Below are positions 18,175-28,497 of a stretch of 64,000 nt of DNA, one piece after another. The DNA is from Bacillus andreraoultii (GTDB lineage Bacteria; Bacillota; Bacilli; Bacillales; Caldibacillaceae). The stretch lies in assembly GCF_001244735.1 (NCBI RefSeq), contig NZ_LN868935.1, forward strand, positions 272,979 to 336,978, given 5' to 3'. The position numbers and the translations under genes are program-made. Position 1 is the first letter of the stretch; the number at the start of each line of letters is the position of its first letter. The notes beneath the pieces were generated by a model. It made no database searches, was not told the DNA's origin, and saw only the letters and a list, made by a program, of their open reading frames with translations.

Positions 18175-18819
18175 TCAACTATTTATCAAAATAATTAAAC
18201 CAACAATAGCCATAATCCACGACAATGTTGCTCCCTGGTTTTTCTCTAACCTCAATTTTATTTTCATTAATGGTTCCCGAAGCCATTGTTTAAATAATAA
18301 ATGTATTCCAATAAGAATGAGCGGTGGAAGTACCATAATGAAGTTATAACCTGCTAGTATGGGAATCCATTGAAATGGATTTAATTTGACTGTTGTCATG
18401 ATGCCGATAGCCGCAAAATAAGGTAATGCTGTCCCGACTTCAATTAAACCAGTCATTAAGCCAAGCATAACCATGGCCAACATACTTTTCGACTTCGGTT
18501 TATATGTTTTAGGGGTGGATTTAGCTGGTACAAAAAAACTCCCAATAAATAGCCCCAAACCTAAATAAAACATAAATTGACTGAGTATAACACTTTCATC
18601 GAAACTCGGAAACTTATGGAAAATACTTCCAACCCCCATCATTAAAAATATTCCTACAGTAAAATAAAAGATGCCAACCGTTAACAGATAAGCAAATAAC
18701 CTTCTGATTAATCGCTCCTCTTCCATAAGTAGCATATAAACAGTTACACTTAACGTTGTCGGACTCAATGTGTCCACTAAAGCTAATATGCCTATCGGAA
18801 TTAAAAATTCAAAACTCAC
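18175..18819 (-). CDS. GAP/Sap-family membrane protein (LysE-like fold)
   Basis: 214 residues, six membrane helices. The start MSFEFLIPIGILALVDTLSPTTLSVTVYMLL has the D-x-x-x-P motif of the GAP (PF11139) family, related to LysE and to the mycobacterial sulfolipid transporter Sap. The family exports amphipathic molecules; the substrate here is unknown. It is the third gene in line after MerR and the DUF4097 protein on the same strand, so co-control by that MerR is plausible. Confidence 0.75.
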   Translation of the reverse strand: MSFEFLIPIGILALVDTLSPTTLSVTVYMLLMEEERLIRRLFAYLLTVGIFYFTVGIFLMMGVGSIFHKFPSFDESVILSQFMFYLGLGLFIGSFFVPAKSTPKTYKPKSKSMLAMVMLGLMTGLIEVGTALPYFAAIGIMTTVKLNPFQWIPILAGYNFIMVLPPLILIGIHLLFKQWLREPLMKIKLRLEKNQGATLSWIMAIVGLIILINS

Positions 18820-18919
18820 TTTATATCATCCTTTTCTTGCATTATTGGCTAAATATTCACAATAATGATTTTTACACAATAAACACAAAACACTTAATAG
18901 GATAGGAAAAGTACGTCAA

Positions 18920-19566
18920 TTATCGTATAGAAATATTCCCCGAGGCTGTTTTTATTCCAATAAAATAAATTCCTTCATTTGCTTTCCCTTCAATCGATTT
19001 ATCATTTTGCTTTTCTATGTCAATTGGTACAGTAATTGTTTGTAACCCACTTGCTGTCTTTGTCTGTAATTCAATGTCCGGTTGTATCGTATTCAACGAT
19101 ACAACTACGTTTCCGCTCGATGTTGTAATATTTACATCACTATGGAAATCCTTGAAGTCTAGTGTAACATTCCCGCTTTTCTCATTTACTTCGATATTTG
19201 TTGTTTCAAGGTCTTCCGATGTTACATTTCCGGATGTTCCATTAATAATAACTTTTCCTGTAAAATCTTTTGAAATCTTGACTATGAGTTGATTATTTAA
19301 ATTAATTTTCGGACCAATGTTAAAGATCCTTTTCTCCATAGATATGGATACTTCATTTGCCTTTTCGGATACATCAATATTTTTATTTGAGTGTAACACT
19401 TCTAAATTTGACTGTTCTACACTGATTAGATGAACATTTTCACTTCCATGGTCAATGTAAATAGTATCAATACCATCAAGATCAATTGAGTGTACAACTT
19501 CTTCTTGATTAAAATTACATCCCGTTAACAATATCATGCTAAAAATAAATTTTTATAAAAATCCAT
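18920..19566 (-). pseudogene. DUF4097-like lipoprotein, start frameshifted
   Basis: From 19537 the frame codes for repeating beta-strands (TSGNVTSEDL, EKSGNVTLDF, TSSGNVVVSL, TASGNISIR), the right-handed beta-helix of DUF4097 adhesin-like proteins, and begins MILLTGCNFN, a lipobox with almost no signal peptide. Upstream an ATG at 19564-19566 gives MDFYKN in another frame; adding one A to the A5 run there would give MDFYKKFIFSMILLTGC, a normal lipoprotein signal. So a homopolymer indel has broken the start, or it is an assembly error. It lies between the MerR and GAP genes. Confidence 0.65.
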
Positions 19567-19600
19567 CTATTCTACCTTGAACAATTTTACAGATGAAACT

Positions 19601-20344
19601 TCAATGTCGCTTATTTTCATAAAAATCCCATGCCTCTTCTATTAAATTTAATATATCCTGTTCTATCGGATAAAAGCCCATCTTTGTTGATTTTTCTGGT
19701 GATTTACGTATTTCCCATAATTTATTAAAAAAATCATCATTTTCACCAAATGTATCTATTGCCTTTTCATACATACAATGTATAATTTGCTGAATTTCTG
19801 GAGAATTAGCACCCTTATGTTTGAATTTTTTCAAATCAACCAAATAGGAAATCCATTCAAGAGAGTGCGGATCATCACTGTCCATTTTCGGTAATTTGTT
19901 AAGTAATTTCCTTTCACCTTGATGAAAATATTTATCACGAAATATATTTTGTTGTTCATTTTTACTCTGATACAATTGAATTAATTTATTTATATATGTC
20001 AAATCAACCGAATTCTCAATTTTTAGGGTGTTTAAGAGTCCTTTTAGCGTTTTTTCTATTTGAATAATTCTTTGTTTTTCTTGCAAAATATAGTTTAACT
20101 GATTTTTTAGTCCGATCTCCCAATCCCAGTTTTTATCAGATAACATCTCCTTTATCTCGATTAAACGAAATCCTAAAGATTTTAAAAATTGGATTTCCTG
20201 AAGTTTTTTTATCTCCTTTTCACTATATAATCGATGCCCACCTTCTGTTTTTCCAGCTGGAGGCAATAAATTTATTTCATCATAATAACGCATTGTTCGA
20301 ACAGAAACTCCAGTTTGTTTTGTTAATTCTTTAATTGAAATCAT
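19601..20344 (-). CDS. MerR-family regulator
   Basis: 247 residues. MerR HTH at the N-terminus (ELTKQTGVSVRTMRYYDEINLLPPAGKTEGGHRLYSEKEI), a long coiled-coil helix (residues 70-115) and a 130-residue C-terminal helical domain without cysteines, so it senses an organic ligand. The ATG follows GAGGTGATAGGG. Its promoter has the 19-bp spacing of MerR targets. It probably controls the DUF4097 and GAP genes behind it. Confidence 0.88.
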   Translation of the reverse strand: MISIKELTKQTGVSVRTMRYYDEINLLPPAGKTEGGHRLYSEKEIKKLQEIQFLKSLGFRLIEIKEMLSDKNWDWEIGLKNQLNYILQEKQRIIQIEKTLKGLLNTLKIENSVDLTYINKLIQLYQSKNEQQNIFRDKYFHQGERKLLNKLPKMDSDDPHSLEWISYLVDLKKFKHKGANSPEIQQIIHCMYEKAIDTFGENDDFFNKLWEIRKSPEKSTKMGFYPIEQDILNLIEEAWDFYENKRH

Positions 20345-20370
20345 TTCCCTATCACCTCATTCTGACTATA

Positions 20371-20401
20371 AGTATATAAGATTACGTTACGTCACTTTCA
20401 A
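20371..20401 (-). promoter_or_regulatory. MerR-type promoter with 19-bp spacer
   Basis: On the minus strand TTGAAA (20396-20401) and TATACT (20371-20376) are 19 bases apart. The spacer starts GTGACGTAACGTAATC, sharing ACGTAACGTAAT with the other MerR promoter at 13387-13417. The two MerR regulators therefore see closely similar operators. Confidence 0.7.
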
Positions 20402-20421
20402 GTATCTCTCCTGGTCTTTGC

Positions 20422-21019
20422 TCAAAATATTTTTATTCCCATATAAATTGCAATGCACCAAATTAATATCGCAGAAATTTTATTTATCCATTTTAGAATA
20501 GTTCCATTTTTATTAAATCGGCCAACTCTTTTCCCAGCATAGCTAAGGCAAAGAACCAAACCCAAGAAACTACAATACACGCAATTGTAAAAATCCATTT
20601 TTCATGATTTTGATAGAGCAATGAGTTCGTCCCAATTACCCCTATCGTATCCAAAATGGCATGTGGATTTAGTAAGGACACGGAAGCAGCAAACGTAATT
20701 TGCCTTTTTGGAGAAAATTGTTTATTTTCTGCATCGTTCAGTTCAGATCTATCCTTCCACATTAGCCAACCTATATATATTAAGAAAATAAATCCTATTG
20801 TATATAATAAAACACGAACCCATTCAAAACTTAAAAATAATAATCGATACACCTGCTACTGCCAATGAAATAAGAATCGTATCACAAATACCAGCCGTTA
20901 TAACAGCTGGAAATGCAGACATAACTTTTATGAGTTGCTCCTTGATTAAAAATATTTCGTACTCCTAAAGGAATTATTAATCCAAAAGCTAAAATGATTC
21001 CATGAACCAAGGCTTCCAT
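20422..21019 (-). pseudogene. LysE-family amino-acid exporter, broken
   Basis: The pieces are MEALVHGIILAFGLIIPLG...NQGATHKS (start at 21019, behind GGGAGGG), then ITAGICDTILISLAVAGVSIII in a second frame, then FEWVRVLLYTIGFIFLIYIGWLMWK...SLLNPHAILDTIGVIGTNSL in a third, and WINKISAILIWCIAIYMGIKIF at the end. Together they make a normal 200-residue LysE protein with NPHA motif. At least three frameshifts (near 20930, 20855 and 20525) kill it. It is divergent from a MocR regulator gene, a common LysE arrangement. Confidence 0.8.
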
Positions 21020-21069
21020 CTTTTTCCCTCCCATCGTATTTTAGAATAAGAGAATTTACTCTGTTTGTC

Positions 21070-21101
21070 TCCAACCAATTGGTTGGAAAAATAGCCAACC
21101 A
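21070..21101. promoter_or_regulatory. MocR operator: 18-bp palindrome plus third half site
   Basis: TCCAACCAATTGGTTGGA (21070-21087) is a perfect palindrome, and CCAACCA recurs at 21095-21101. Two facing half sites plus an extra direct one is the usual layout bound by MocR/PdxR-type proteins between their gene and a divergent target. Confidence 0.65.
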
Positions 21102-21139
21102 TTTCATATAATTATTAAAAATACGAGGAGGGTTGAAAG

Positions 21140-22585
21140 ATGGGTAATATAGAATGGAAGCCGAAAAAATCCTCATCATTACCTTTACATCTACAAATCT
21201 ACAATTACATAAAAAGGAAAATTTTGAATGGAGAATGGTCTATTGGAATGAAGTTACCGTCACAAAGAAACTTAGCAAAACAGTTTGATGTTAACCGAAG
21301 TACAATTATTATGGCTCTTGAAGAACTTTCCGCAGATGGTTTAATTGAATCGAAAGTTGGAAGTGGTACAACAGTAATAAATAATACTTGGGGAGTTCTA
21401 GCATCGTCACCTCCTCCTAATTGGATTGATTATGTACGTTCTGGTATTCATAAGCCCAATAATAACAGCGTACAAAAAATTAATGAGGCTGAAACAAATC
21501 CTCATATAATTCGACTAGGAACCGGTGAACTTTCCCCCGAACTGTTATCTTGTAATCAACTAACAAAACTGTTGCAAATGGATATGAGAAGTAACCTATC
21601 TTTAGGGTATGAAGGACCTTAAGGGAGCATTCACCTCAGGGAAACAATTTGTGATTATTTAAAAGGAAAGGGCATCGAAACTTCGCCTTCATCTATATTG
21701 ATTGTTTCCGGCGGTTTACAAGCTTTACAATTGATTTCAATCGGTCTGTTACAACGGGGTTCAGTTATTTTTCATGAATCACCTTCATATCTTAATTCTA
21801 TTCATGTTTTTCAATCTGCCGGCATGAATTTATTCGGTATCCCTATGGATGAGGAAGGGATCAAATATGCATCCATTGGTCGTTTAAAACGACAGCACAA
21901 CCCTGCTTTAATCTATACAATACCATCGTTCCACAATCCAACAGGCACTCTAATGTCTGAAAGAAGGAGAAAACAACTTTTGGAAGACTGTCAAAAAGCT
22001 TCTCTTCCTATAATTGAAGATGATGTTTATGGTGATTTGTGGTTTGAACAACCACCGCCTAAACCACTAAAAGCAAATGATAAGCAAGGTAGTGTACTTT
22101 ATATTGGAAGTGTATCTAAGACATTCAGTCCAGGCCTGCGGATTGGCTGGATTGTTGGGCCCGAACCTGTTATCAACCGTCTTGCTGACATTAAAATGCA
22201 AACAGATTACGGCTCAAGTTCTATTTCACAATTTTTAGTAAATAAATGGCTTAAAAATGGGTATGAAGAGGACTTAACTTTAGTTAGGAGTGAATTAAAA
22301 TGTAGAAGGGATTATATGATTGAAATTTTAAATACTTATTTTTCTAATATAGCTACATGGAATATTCCAAGTGGGGGATTTTATATTTGGCTAAAAATCA
22401 CTCCTAGTATTTCCACTAGGAAGTTATTTGAAAAAGCTATTCAAGAGGGAATACTGCTAAATCCAGGTAATATATATGATAAGGACGATCATAGACATTT
22501 ACGGTTGTCCTATTCCTATGCAACTTTAGATCAAATTAAAAAAGGCCTCAAAAGAATATCGGAATTAATCATTGAAATGATGTAG
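21140..22585 (+). pseudogene. MocR-type GntR/aminotransferase regulator with one in-frame TAA
   Basis: The N-terminal winged helix (LPLHLQIYNYIKRKILNGEWSIGMKLPSQRNLAKQFDVNRSTI) and the fold-type-I aminotransferase domain (SILIVSGGLQALQLIS, YTIPSFHNPTGTLMS, and PLP lysine in GSVSKTFSPGLRIGWI) are in one frame of 481 codons. A single TAA at 21620-21622 splits them in GYEGP-stop-GSIHLRE, where family members have a Q or A (CAA to TAA fits). ATG follows GAGGAGGG. As built, only a DNA-binding fragment would be made. The dead LysE gene opposite is the likely former target. Confidence 0.85.
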
Positions 22586-22706
22586 AATCTATGAAACGAT
22601 TATAACTTATGTATTAGTGTATTATACCGGTTTAAAATCCTTAAATTGAGTTACTGGTTCGTGAAGTAATTTCAAACAATTTCCTTGGTATTAAGATAGG
22701 CAGAAC

Positions 22707-22747
22707 AAGGACTTTCCAATTCCTACTATAGTTAGAAAGTCCTTTTC
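22707..22747. terminator. Bidirectional terminator
   Basis: AAGGACTTTC (22707-22716) pairs perfectly with GAAAGTCCTT (22735-22744) and a T-run follows. It separates the MocR gene from the convergent methyltransferase gene. Confidence 0.75.
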
Positions 22748-22788
22748 ACTTATCTCCTTTTATAATATGAAAGCTATATAGTTTTCAT

Positions 22789-23727
22789 TTAGTTAATACG
22801 AGTTACCATGGTAGAATATTCTCCAGTCTCTACAGTATAAGAATCAAATGTGGATATTAAAATCTCTTCCATAAATGAAAGGCCTGGCGCATAAATAAAA
22901 CTTCCACCAATTTTTAAGGATTTTAATATCTCCATATACTTTGTTGCATACTTTTCATAATCTCCATCAGGTCTCAAGTGATGGTGCATAAAATGATTTG
23001 AAAATGCCATATGAGAAATGACAGTTCCCCAAGTGTCTGGAACGTACGTATACTCAAGCCAATCCACTTGATATATTTTATTGTTCAGATTCTGAACATT
23101 TCGATCCAACCCGTATACAACTATGTCATTTTTCCTTAAAAAGTGAACAAGGTTTGCCTGTTGTCCACATCCAATATCTAAAACAGGCTGTTTAACCTTT
23201 GACAAATAGATACCTAATAATCTCATTTGAAACTCAGAAGTATATTCAGCACATTTTATTTCAAGTACATCCGGGCTTTCCCTATACTTTTTAAATATCT
23301 CTTTACCGTTTGAATCTAATAAAAAGCTCTGTAGATTTTTATAATGGGAACGAAACAACTGATCAATTTCTTCTTCAGATACTTCCTTTTGATTACAAAT
23401 TTCATATACCTGTTGAAGCAGAGCTTCATAGACTTTTTGAAGTTGAAGATAATCCTTTTGGGAAAAATTTAAATATTGATTCACCTCAACGAATAAACGA
23501 ATCGTTTTATCTGAAATGTATTTTGCCAGTTTTTGAGTTGTGTCATTTAAATGTGCAGTTTCTATAAAATTGGCGATATCTTTGGATTTTTGTTTGAATA
23601 AAGCACTAGTTTCTTTGGAAGAATTTAAAACGAATCGTCCATTTGTCAACTCATAAAAAAGACTTTTATTTCGATTGTGGAATAACTGTTGTTCGATTAA
23701 ATTTTGAAAATCTGATATGGTAAACAT
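22789..23727 (-). CDS. Class I SAM-dependent methyltransferase
   Basis: 312 residues from the ATG five bases after AGGAGAGAG; an earlier ATG at 23760 lacks a site. An N-terminal helical half (residues 1-160, no match recognised) precedes a Rossmann domain with motif I PVLDIGCGQQANLVHFL and motif II VYGLDRN. The substrate is unknown; the helical N-terminus is unusual for small-molecule enzymes. It is the last gene in a same-strand row with a second methyltransferase and the DUF6179/DUF6323 pair, 153 bases downstream of the former. Confidence 0.75.
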   Translation of the reverse strand: MFTISDFQNLIEQQLFHNRNKSLFYELTNGRFVLNSSKETSALFKQKSKDIANFIETAHLNDTTQKLAKYISDKTIRLFVEVNQYLNFSQKDYLQLQKVYEALLQQVYEICNQKEVSEEEIDQLFRSHYKNLQSFLLDSNGKEIFKKYRESPDVLEIKCAEYTSEFQMRLLGIYLSKVKQPVLDIGCGQQANLVHFLRKNDIVVYGLDRNVQNLNNKIYQVDWLEYTYVPDTWGTVISHMAFSNHFMHHHLRPDGDYEKYATKYMEILKSLKIGGSFIYAPGLSFMEEILISTFDSYTVETGEYSTMVTRIN

Positions 23728-23880
23728 TTTCTCTCTCCTATCCAAAGCCACATTATTCATTGAACTTCTATCATGGTAAATTTGTTAACCGTATATTTAG
23801 TTTGAATAGATCAAGAAGACCTTTGTTTAATTTTCAGAATCTTGTTCATAAAGGTATTCCCTCATACTTATAATTTCTTT

Positions 23881-24795
23881 TTATTTTTTCACCGCATGAA
23901 CATAGTGAATTGTCTCAAAGGCCGATAGGTAATCTTTTCGGTTTTCAAAGTATAGATTTTGAATTTTTGAAGGTGATAAATGTTCATAGATGAGCAAACC
24001 AGATTTTTCTAATATTCCCTTGATTTCAGAGTATGGAAAACACGATTTCATTGGCTCTCCACCTACCGCAGCCATTTTCACCATGTTTTCTACTCTATTA
24101 GAAAATCCTTTCTCCTCAAAAAGTTTTTCATCGGCATAGTCGAAAACAATCGAGCTCCCAGATGGGACTTCAGCGAATAATTTCTCAATCAAGCTTGATA
24201 GTTCATCTTTCGTTAAATAATAAGATACACCCAGTAAACTAATAAATGTTTTTTCATAGCTAAAGCCCTTCCCAAAAAGTTTTTCGTACGAAAATATTTT
24301 CGTGAAATCCATCGGAATAAAATGAAGATTCTTCGGTATTTTTAAATCAACTTCAACCAATCTTTGTACTTTAAATTCCTGTGTAAATGGATGATCAATT
24401 TCAAATATTTCAAGAGTGTTTTCCAATTCAGGGTGTCGTAAACAAAAAGTATCTAAGCCTGCCCCGAGTATGACATATTGCTTTACCCCAAATTTAATTT
24501 CATTTTGTAATACATTTTCGCAATACGCAGCACGTGCTAAAGGTGTCGGTGATAACTGAACTTGTGTAATCCATTTTAAAATTTCCTCCGGATTACCTTT
24601 ATATTTTTTCGCAATTTCTTTGTTAAAGAACTGAATGCCTTGAACCATATTCTTTTTAATGTCATGATATTCTTTTTGTGAAATTAAGTCTTTAGCTATA
24701 AAATCATCAAAAATTTTTGGTGTATCGAATTGACTATGGTAAGCTCTACCAAAAGCTGATATTAATGAAGTTAAACTTGATTCATTTTGTTTCAT
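23881..24795 (-). CDS. LCM/O-methyltransferase family protein
   Basis: 304 residues; ATG follows GGAGGTGATTATTAC. Motif YVILGAGLDTFCLRHPE and LEIFEIDHPFTQEFK place it in the leucine-carboxyl-methyltransferase-like family (PF04072), which in Bacillus includes enzymes methylating small organic acids or polyketides. The SAM site is complete. It starts 54 bases after the DUF6179 stop, so it may be the third gene of that operon. Confidence 0.8.
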   Translation of the reverse strand: MKQNESSLTSLISAFGRAYHSQFDTPKIFDDFIAKDLISQKEYHDIKKNMVQGIQFFNKEIAKKYKGNPEEILKWITQVQLSPTPLARAAYCENVLQNEIKFGVKQYVILGAGLDTFCLRHPELENTLEIFEIDHPFTQEFKVQRLVEVDLKIPKNLHFIPMDFTKIFSYEKLFGKGFSYEKTFISLLGVSYYLTKDELSSLIEKLFAEVPSGSSIVFDYADEKLFEEKGFSNRVENMVKMAAVGGEPMKSCFPYSEIKGILEKSGLLIYEHLSPSKIQNLYFENRKDYLSAFETIHYVHAVKK

Positions 24796-24849
24796 GTAAT
24801 AATCACCTCCATTAAAATAGTGATAAAACAAGACAATCTTCCATCTAAA

Positions 24850-26286
24850 TTAATAAAAGCTAATTTCTTCATAATCAATTTCATAAACATATTGCTGAAT
24901 AACTGATTTTCTACTTGGATGAATTTTGTTTATAAATTTAATAAATTGATCCTGCCATTCACTTTCAATCTCCCTTTTTCTAATATTAGGTGAAGAAAGG
25001 TATATAGAATTATTTCTTAATTCTTCATAGAACACTATTTTTGTCAAGATAGCTAGTTCTACATCACCAAAAGTCTTAAAAAGTTCTTCATATTCATCGT
25101 TCAATAAACAATCGGTATTAAGTATATCGATATAATCATGAAGGGAATGAAAATTTGTCCGAATTATATCAATCTTATCCACTGACTTTTCACAATTCAT
25201 GATTTTCTCAATTAATAACCGAAATCGATGATCGCTCATTCTATCGGATGCGTTAAAGGTGGTTAAAGGAGGAGTTTTCAATTCTTGTTCTAAGATAACC
25301 ACTGTTTGCAGACGGTTATGCTTAACAACACTTTTTAACCTCTTTGCCAAATTTATTCCACATTGTTTTATATAATATGACATTAGAGAATCACTAATAT
25401 TAAAATGATGGAGTAATTTTTCTACAGCTTCTAAAATAATCAATTGTATTTGACTATCACTCATATTACTAAATAGATTCTTTATCTCTTTATATTGTTG
25501 TACCGAGATTCTTATTCTACTAGGTAATTCTCCTGATAAAACAGAAAAAACTGCATTATTTAACACTAACTCAAATATATTAAATAACTCAATTCGGTAG
25601 TCAAACCCACACATTCTCCCATAATTAACTAAAAGATCTCGAAGATCATCTTGGTTAAACATTTGGCAAAATTCTGTTTCAATTTTTAAATAGGTTAAAT
25701 ATTGTTTAAGATAATAAACACCTTGAATAGTCATATCATCAATTGCTAACGGATAATCAATGCTAGCCATTGTATTATGTGCATCAAAAACGACTTCATA
25801 TTTTTTTAGAAATAAAGGTATGGATTCATCGATTGTTATATTATAAGAATCAACAGCAACATCTAATTTATTATTTCTTATCTCCTTAAAAAGAGCTCTC
25901 GTCTCCTCAAGACAATCCTTAACTATCTTTACTCCCTGTTCATATGTGATTTCCATATTATTTTTTTTAACAAAGTTGATAGCATTTTCCGGATCACCTA
26001 ACTGAAACAAAAAAGCATCTACCGCATATAATATGGAAGTTAAAATTTCCTCAGCCACATCAGAACTAATTGAAGAGCTCTCTTCTCTTGTGTACCTCCT
26101 GATTGACTCCTTTAAAATCTGCATTAATTGTATTTGAACTTCATACACTTCTTGACTATTGAGTAACCCTTCCCTTAATCCTACGTTTAATAAAGATATT
26201 GTATATTGATTTCGTAATAGTTGAATGTTATTTATCTTTTTCTGTTTTACTAACAACAAATCATTATGTTGTTTTTCTAATCCCAC
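24850..26286 (-). CDS. DUF6179 domain protein
   Basis: 478 residues, almost all helical and without membrane segments or a catalytic motif that I can name. I recognise it as DUF6179 mainly from its pairing with a DUF6323 protein. Acidic, cysteine-poor, and with several short internal repeats of amphipathic helix. The start overlaps the upstream gene by ten bases, so the two proteins are probably made in fixed ratio and may form a complex. Function unknown; sporulating Firmicutes often carry the pair. Confidence 0.6.
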   Translation of the reverse strand: MGLEKQHNDLLLVKQKKINNIQLLRNQYTISLLNVGLREGLLNSQEVYEVQIQLMQILKESIRRYTREESSSISSDVAEEILTSILYAVDAFLFQLGDPENAINFVKKNNMEITYEQGVKIVKDCLEETRALFKEIRNNKLDVAVDSYNITIDESIPLFLKKYEVVFDAHNTMASIDYPLAIDDMTIQGVYYLKQYLTYLKIETEFCQMFNQDDLRDLLVNYGRMCGFDYRIELFNIFELVLNNAVFSVLSGELPSRIRISVQQYKEIKNLFSNMSDSQIQLIILEAVEKLLHHFNISDSLMSYYIKQCGINLAKRLKSVVKHNRLQTVVILEQELKTPPLTTFNASDRMSDHRFRLLIEKIMNCEKSVDKIDIIRTNFHSLHDYIDILNTDCLLNDEYEELFKTFGDVELAILTKIVFYEELRNNSIYLSSPNIRKREIESEWQDQFIKFINKIHPSRKSVIQQYVYEIDYEEISFY

Positions 26287-26756
26287 AAATGCTCATCCCC
26301 CTCAAATACAGACTTTCTAAATCGAACATCACTTCTAAACCTTTGTGCAAATTCATCAAGCTTGCTTTTTAAAAGCTCCAATGACCCACCACAAACACCG
26401 TCGAAGTATTCCCTTATAATATCTACCAATTGAGAGTCACTGATACGATCTTCGGTTTCATTTTTCATGTAATAAAATATCTCTTGTAATTCATTAAGTG
26501 TCAATTGATAATTCTTATTATCGATATAAGGGGAAGTACAAAACACCTCTGCTAATTCTTTAATTACACTAATATCCGTTTCCACTCGACCATAGTTATA
26601 AAGTATTTGATTTCTAGAAATAATCATGTCCTTTATTTCATTACTAGTGAGCACCAATCCATATTGTTTAGTTTTTTCATTTACTTTTAATACTTTATCT
26701 GTATATTTCTCTAAAATCGATATATCTAAGGATTGAAAAAACTGAGGCAATAGCAT
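26277..26756 (-). CDS. DUF6323 family protein
   Basis: 159 residues from the ATG behind GGAGGAAGAGCAC; the longer frame upstream has no site. Features: LPQFFQSLDISILEKYTDKVLKVNEKTKQYGL, then LTSNEIKDMIISRNQ and a conserved DSQLVDIIREYFDGVCGGSLELLKS end. All helical, cytosolic, no known fold. It heads a probable operon with DUF6179 and perhaps two methyltransferases. Confidence 0.6.
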   Translation of the reverse strand: MLLPQFFQSLDISILEKYTDKVLKVNEKTKQYGLVLTSNEIKDMIISRNQILYNYGRVETDISVIKELAEVFCTSPYIDNKNYQLTLNELQEIFYYMKNETEDRISDSQLVDIIREYFDGVCGGSLELLKSKLDEFAQRFRSDVRFRKSVFEGDEHLWD

Positions 26757-28343
26757 GTGCTCTTCCTCCTTTTGATAAAAAACCACATTCAACTATTGAC
26801 TTTTAATCTAAAATATGCTATTGTTATAATTGGCTTATTTTATTTTTTAAAGGAATGCTATTATATTCCTTTTTTACCCGGCTGTCAATTCTTATTTCAA
26901 AATGGGGTGAGTCAAGTTTTTGTGGGCAATGATTTTTGTTGCCAAAAATCGAGCGCCAACTTTTTGTGAATTCTGTTTTTGACATACCTGCAGAATTTTA
27001 GTGTGTTGAAAATTCCGTCACACTCCTTGTAGTCCCCTGAGAGCTTGTGTAATTGGTTTCCCAATAGACTGCGTTAAATAAGGCACGTTGTTTCGAACAC
27101 TCTCTTTGACAGTCTTTCTAACTTGTTTTTTATAACTCTTTTTATTCTCTTGTTTATCTTCAATATTTACGGATTCATCGAATCCATAATTGATATGAAC
27201 TGTTAATCGATCATGCTTTGATATCAATCCCCGAATCATTTGTCTCGCCCCTAAATCGCTCCAACTAGTTCCATTCTTCATACGCCTTGCCATAACACGC
27301 ATAGTACTTTCTGCATTACCCATCCGACGCATGCCTTTGGTGTCTATGCCTTTGGCTTCAAGCCATTTTCGATAGTCTTTAAATGCATCTGGGTTGTTTT
27401 CAATTTGGTTTAGAAGTTTTTCTGCAGCTTCTTCCAATTCCAGGGTAGATAGTGTTCCCATCGCTGTATTTAATTCAACAATTAATTGGTCAACATTATA
27501 ATCAAGAAAAGCGCGTTGGATCGCATTTTTTCTCGGGTGACCTCTAAAGATAGTTTTAATTTCCTTCGCAATATGATAACGGTCAACGATGACGTAAGCA
27601 TTTTTTCCAAAGTAGTCCTTGGCATCTTGAATCCAAGAAGCTTGGTCACCATTGATAACTAGGAGATGGACCATCGGATCATACTTAAACGTGTCATAAA
27701 GAAAGTGTTCAACTGCCTCCCAAAATGGCTCGTCTGTTTCATGATGGAAATGCCGTTTATGTATCAACGATACACGCTCACCATTTACTGACCACCCTTG
27801 GTGGACGGCAACCATTTTTTCTTCCTTTGATTTTCGATGACTTCTTTGACGGGAAACATGTAATCCGTCGACTTGTATAAACAATACACGGTTTGTAATA
27901 TGATCGCTTTTTGTTGGTAAAGAAATCTCCAGTAATCTTTGGCGAAGCCATTCATGCCTAACCACACGATAGCCTGCAATTTTCTCAAGGTTATCCGCTG
28001 CTGAGCGATAGGATGGGCCTTCTATTGCCATTTCAATTCCCAATTGCTCTATGAACAGGCTAGCCCCTTAAGCACCATTAAAATTGAGCTGCTGATCTAA
28101 TAGATGCACATACTCACCGGTATTCCGATTGAAATAATAATTGCGATCAAAGAAGACGGACCCAAAGATGGTATCAATTTGAACGTTTCGTTTTCCTACA
28201 TGCCGAAGACACTTCTTATCCCGACTTTCCATTAATTCAGTATCCATGTCCATTAATAGCTTTTTCATGATTTCGGAATATTCTTCTTGTAACTGTCGAA
28301 ATAATTCAGTCTGTTAGAGTAAAATGTTTGTGGGAGAACATAT

Positions 28344-28413
28344 ACCCCATTCCTGGTGTTGGAATCGTAAGATTTCAACACCAGGAATGGGGTCAGCAAG
28401 CGAAGCGCGGTAG
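28344..28413 (+). repeat. Hairpin plus 19-base tag (copy 1)
   Basis: ACCCCATTCCTGGTGTTG (28344-28361) pairs with its complement at 28376-28393; the stem continues GAATC/GATTT to a GTAA tetraloop. Immediately after comes AGCAAGCGAAGCGCGGTAG (28395-28413). The same tag, inverted and with a different hairpin beyond it, stands at 30375-30450. Confidence 0.7.
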
Positions 28414-28497
28414 TTTTACTGGCTTTTTAAATGAAAAAGAGGACCTTCTTTTGTATAGTTATGTTTGCCGACAAAAACTAACAAAGGAGATCCTCAA

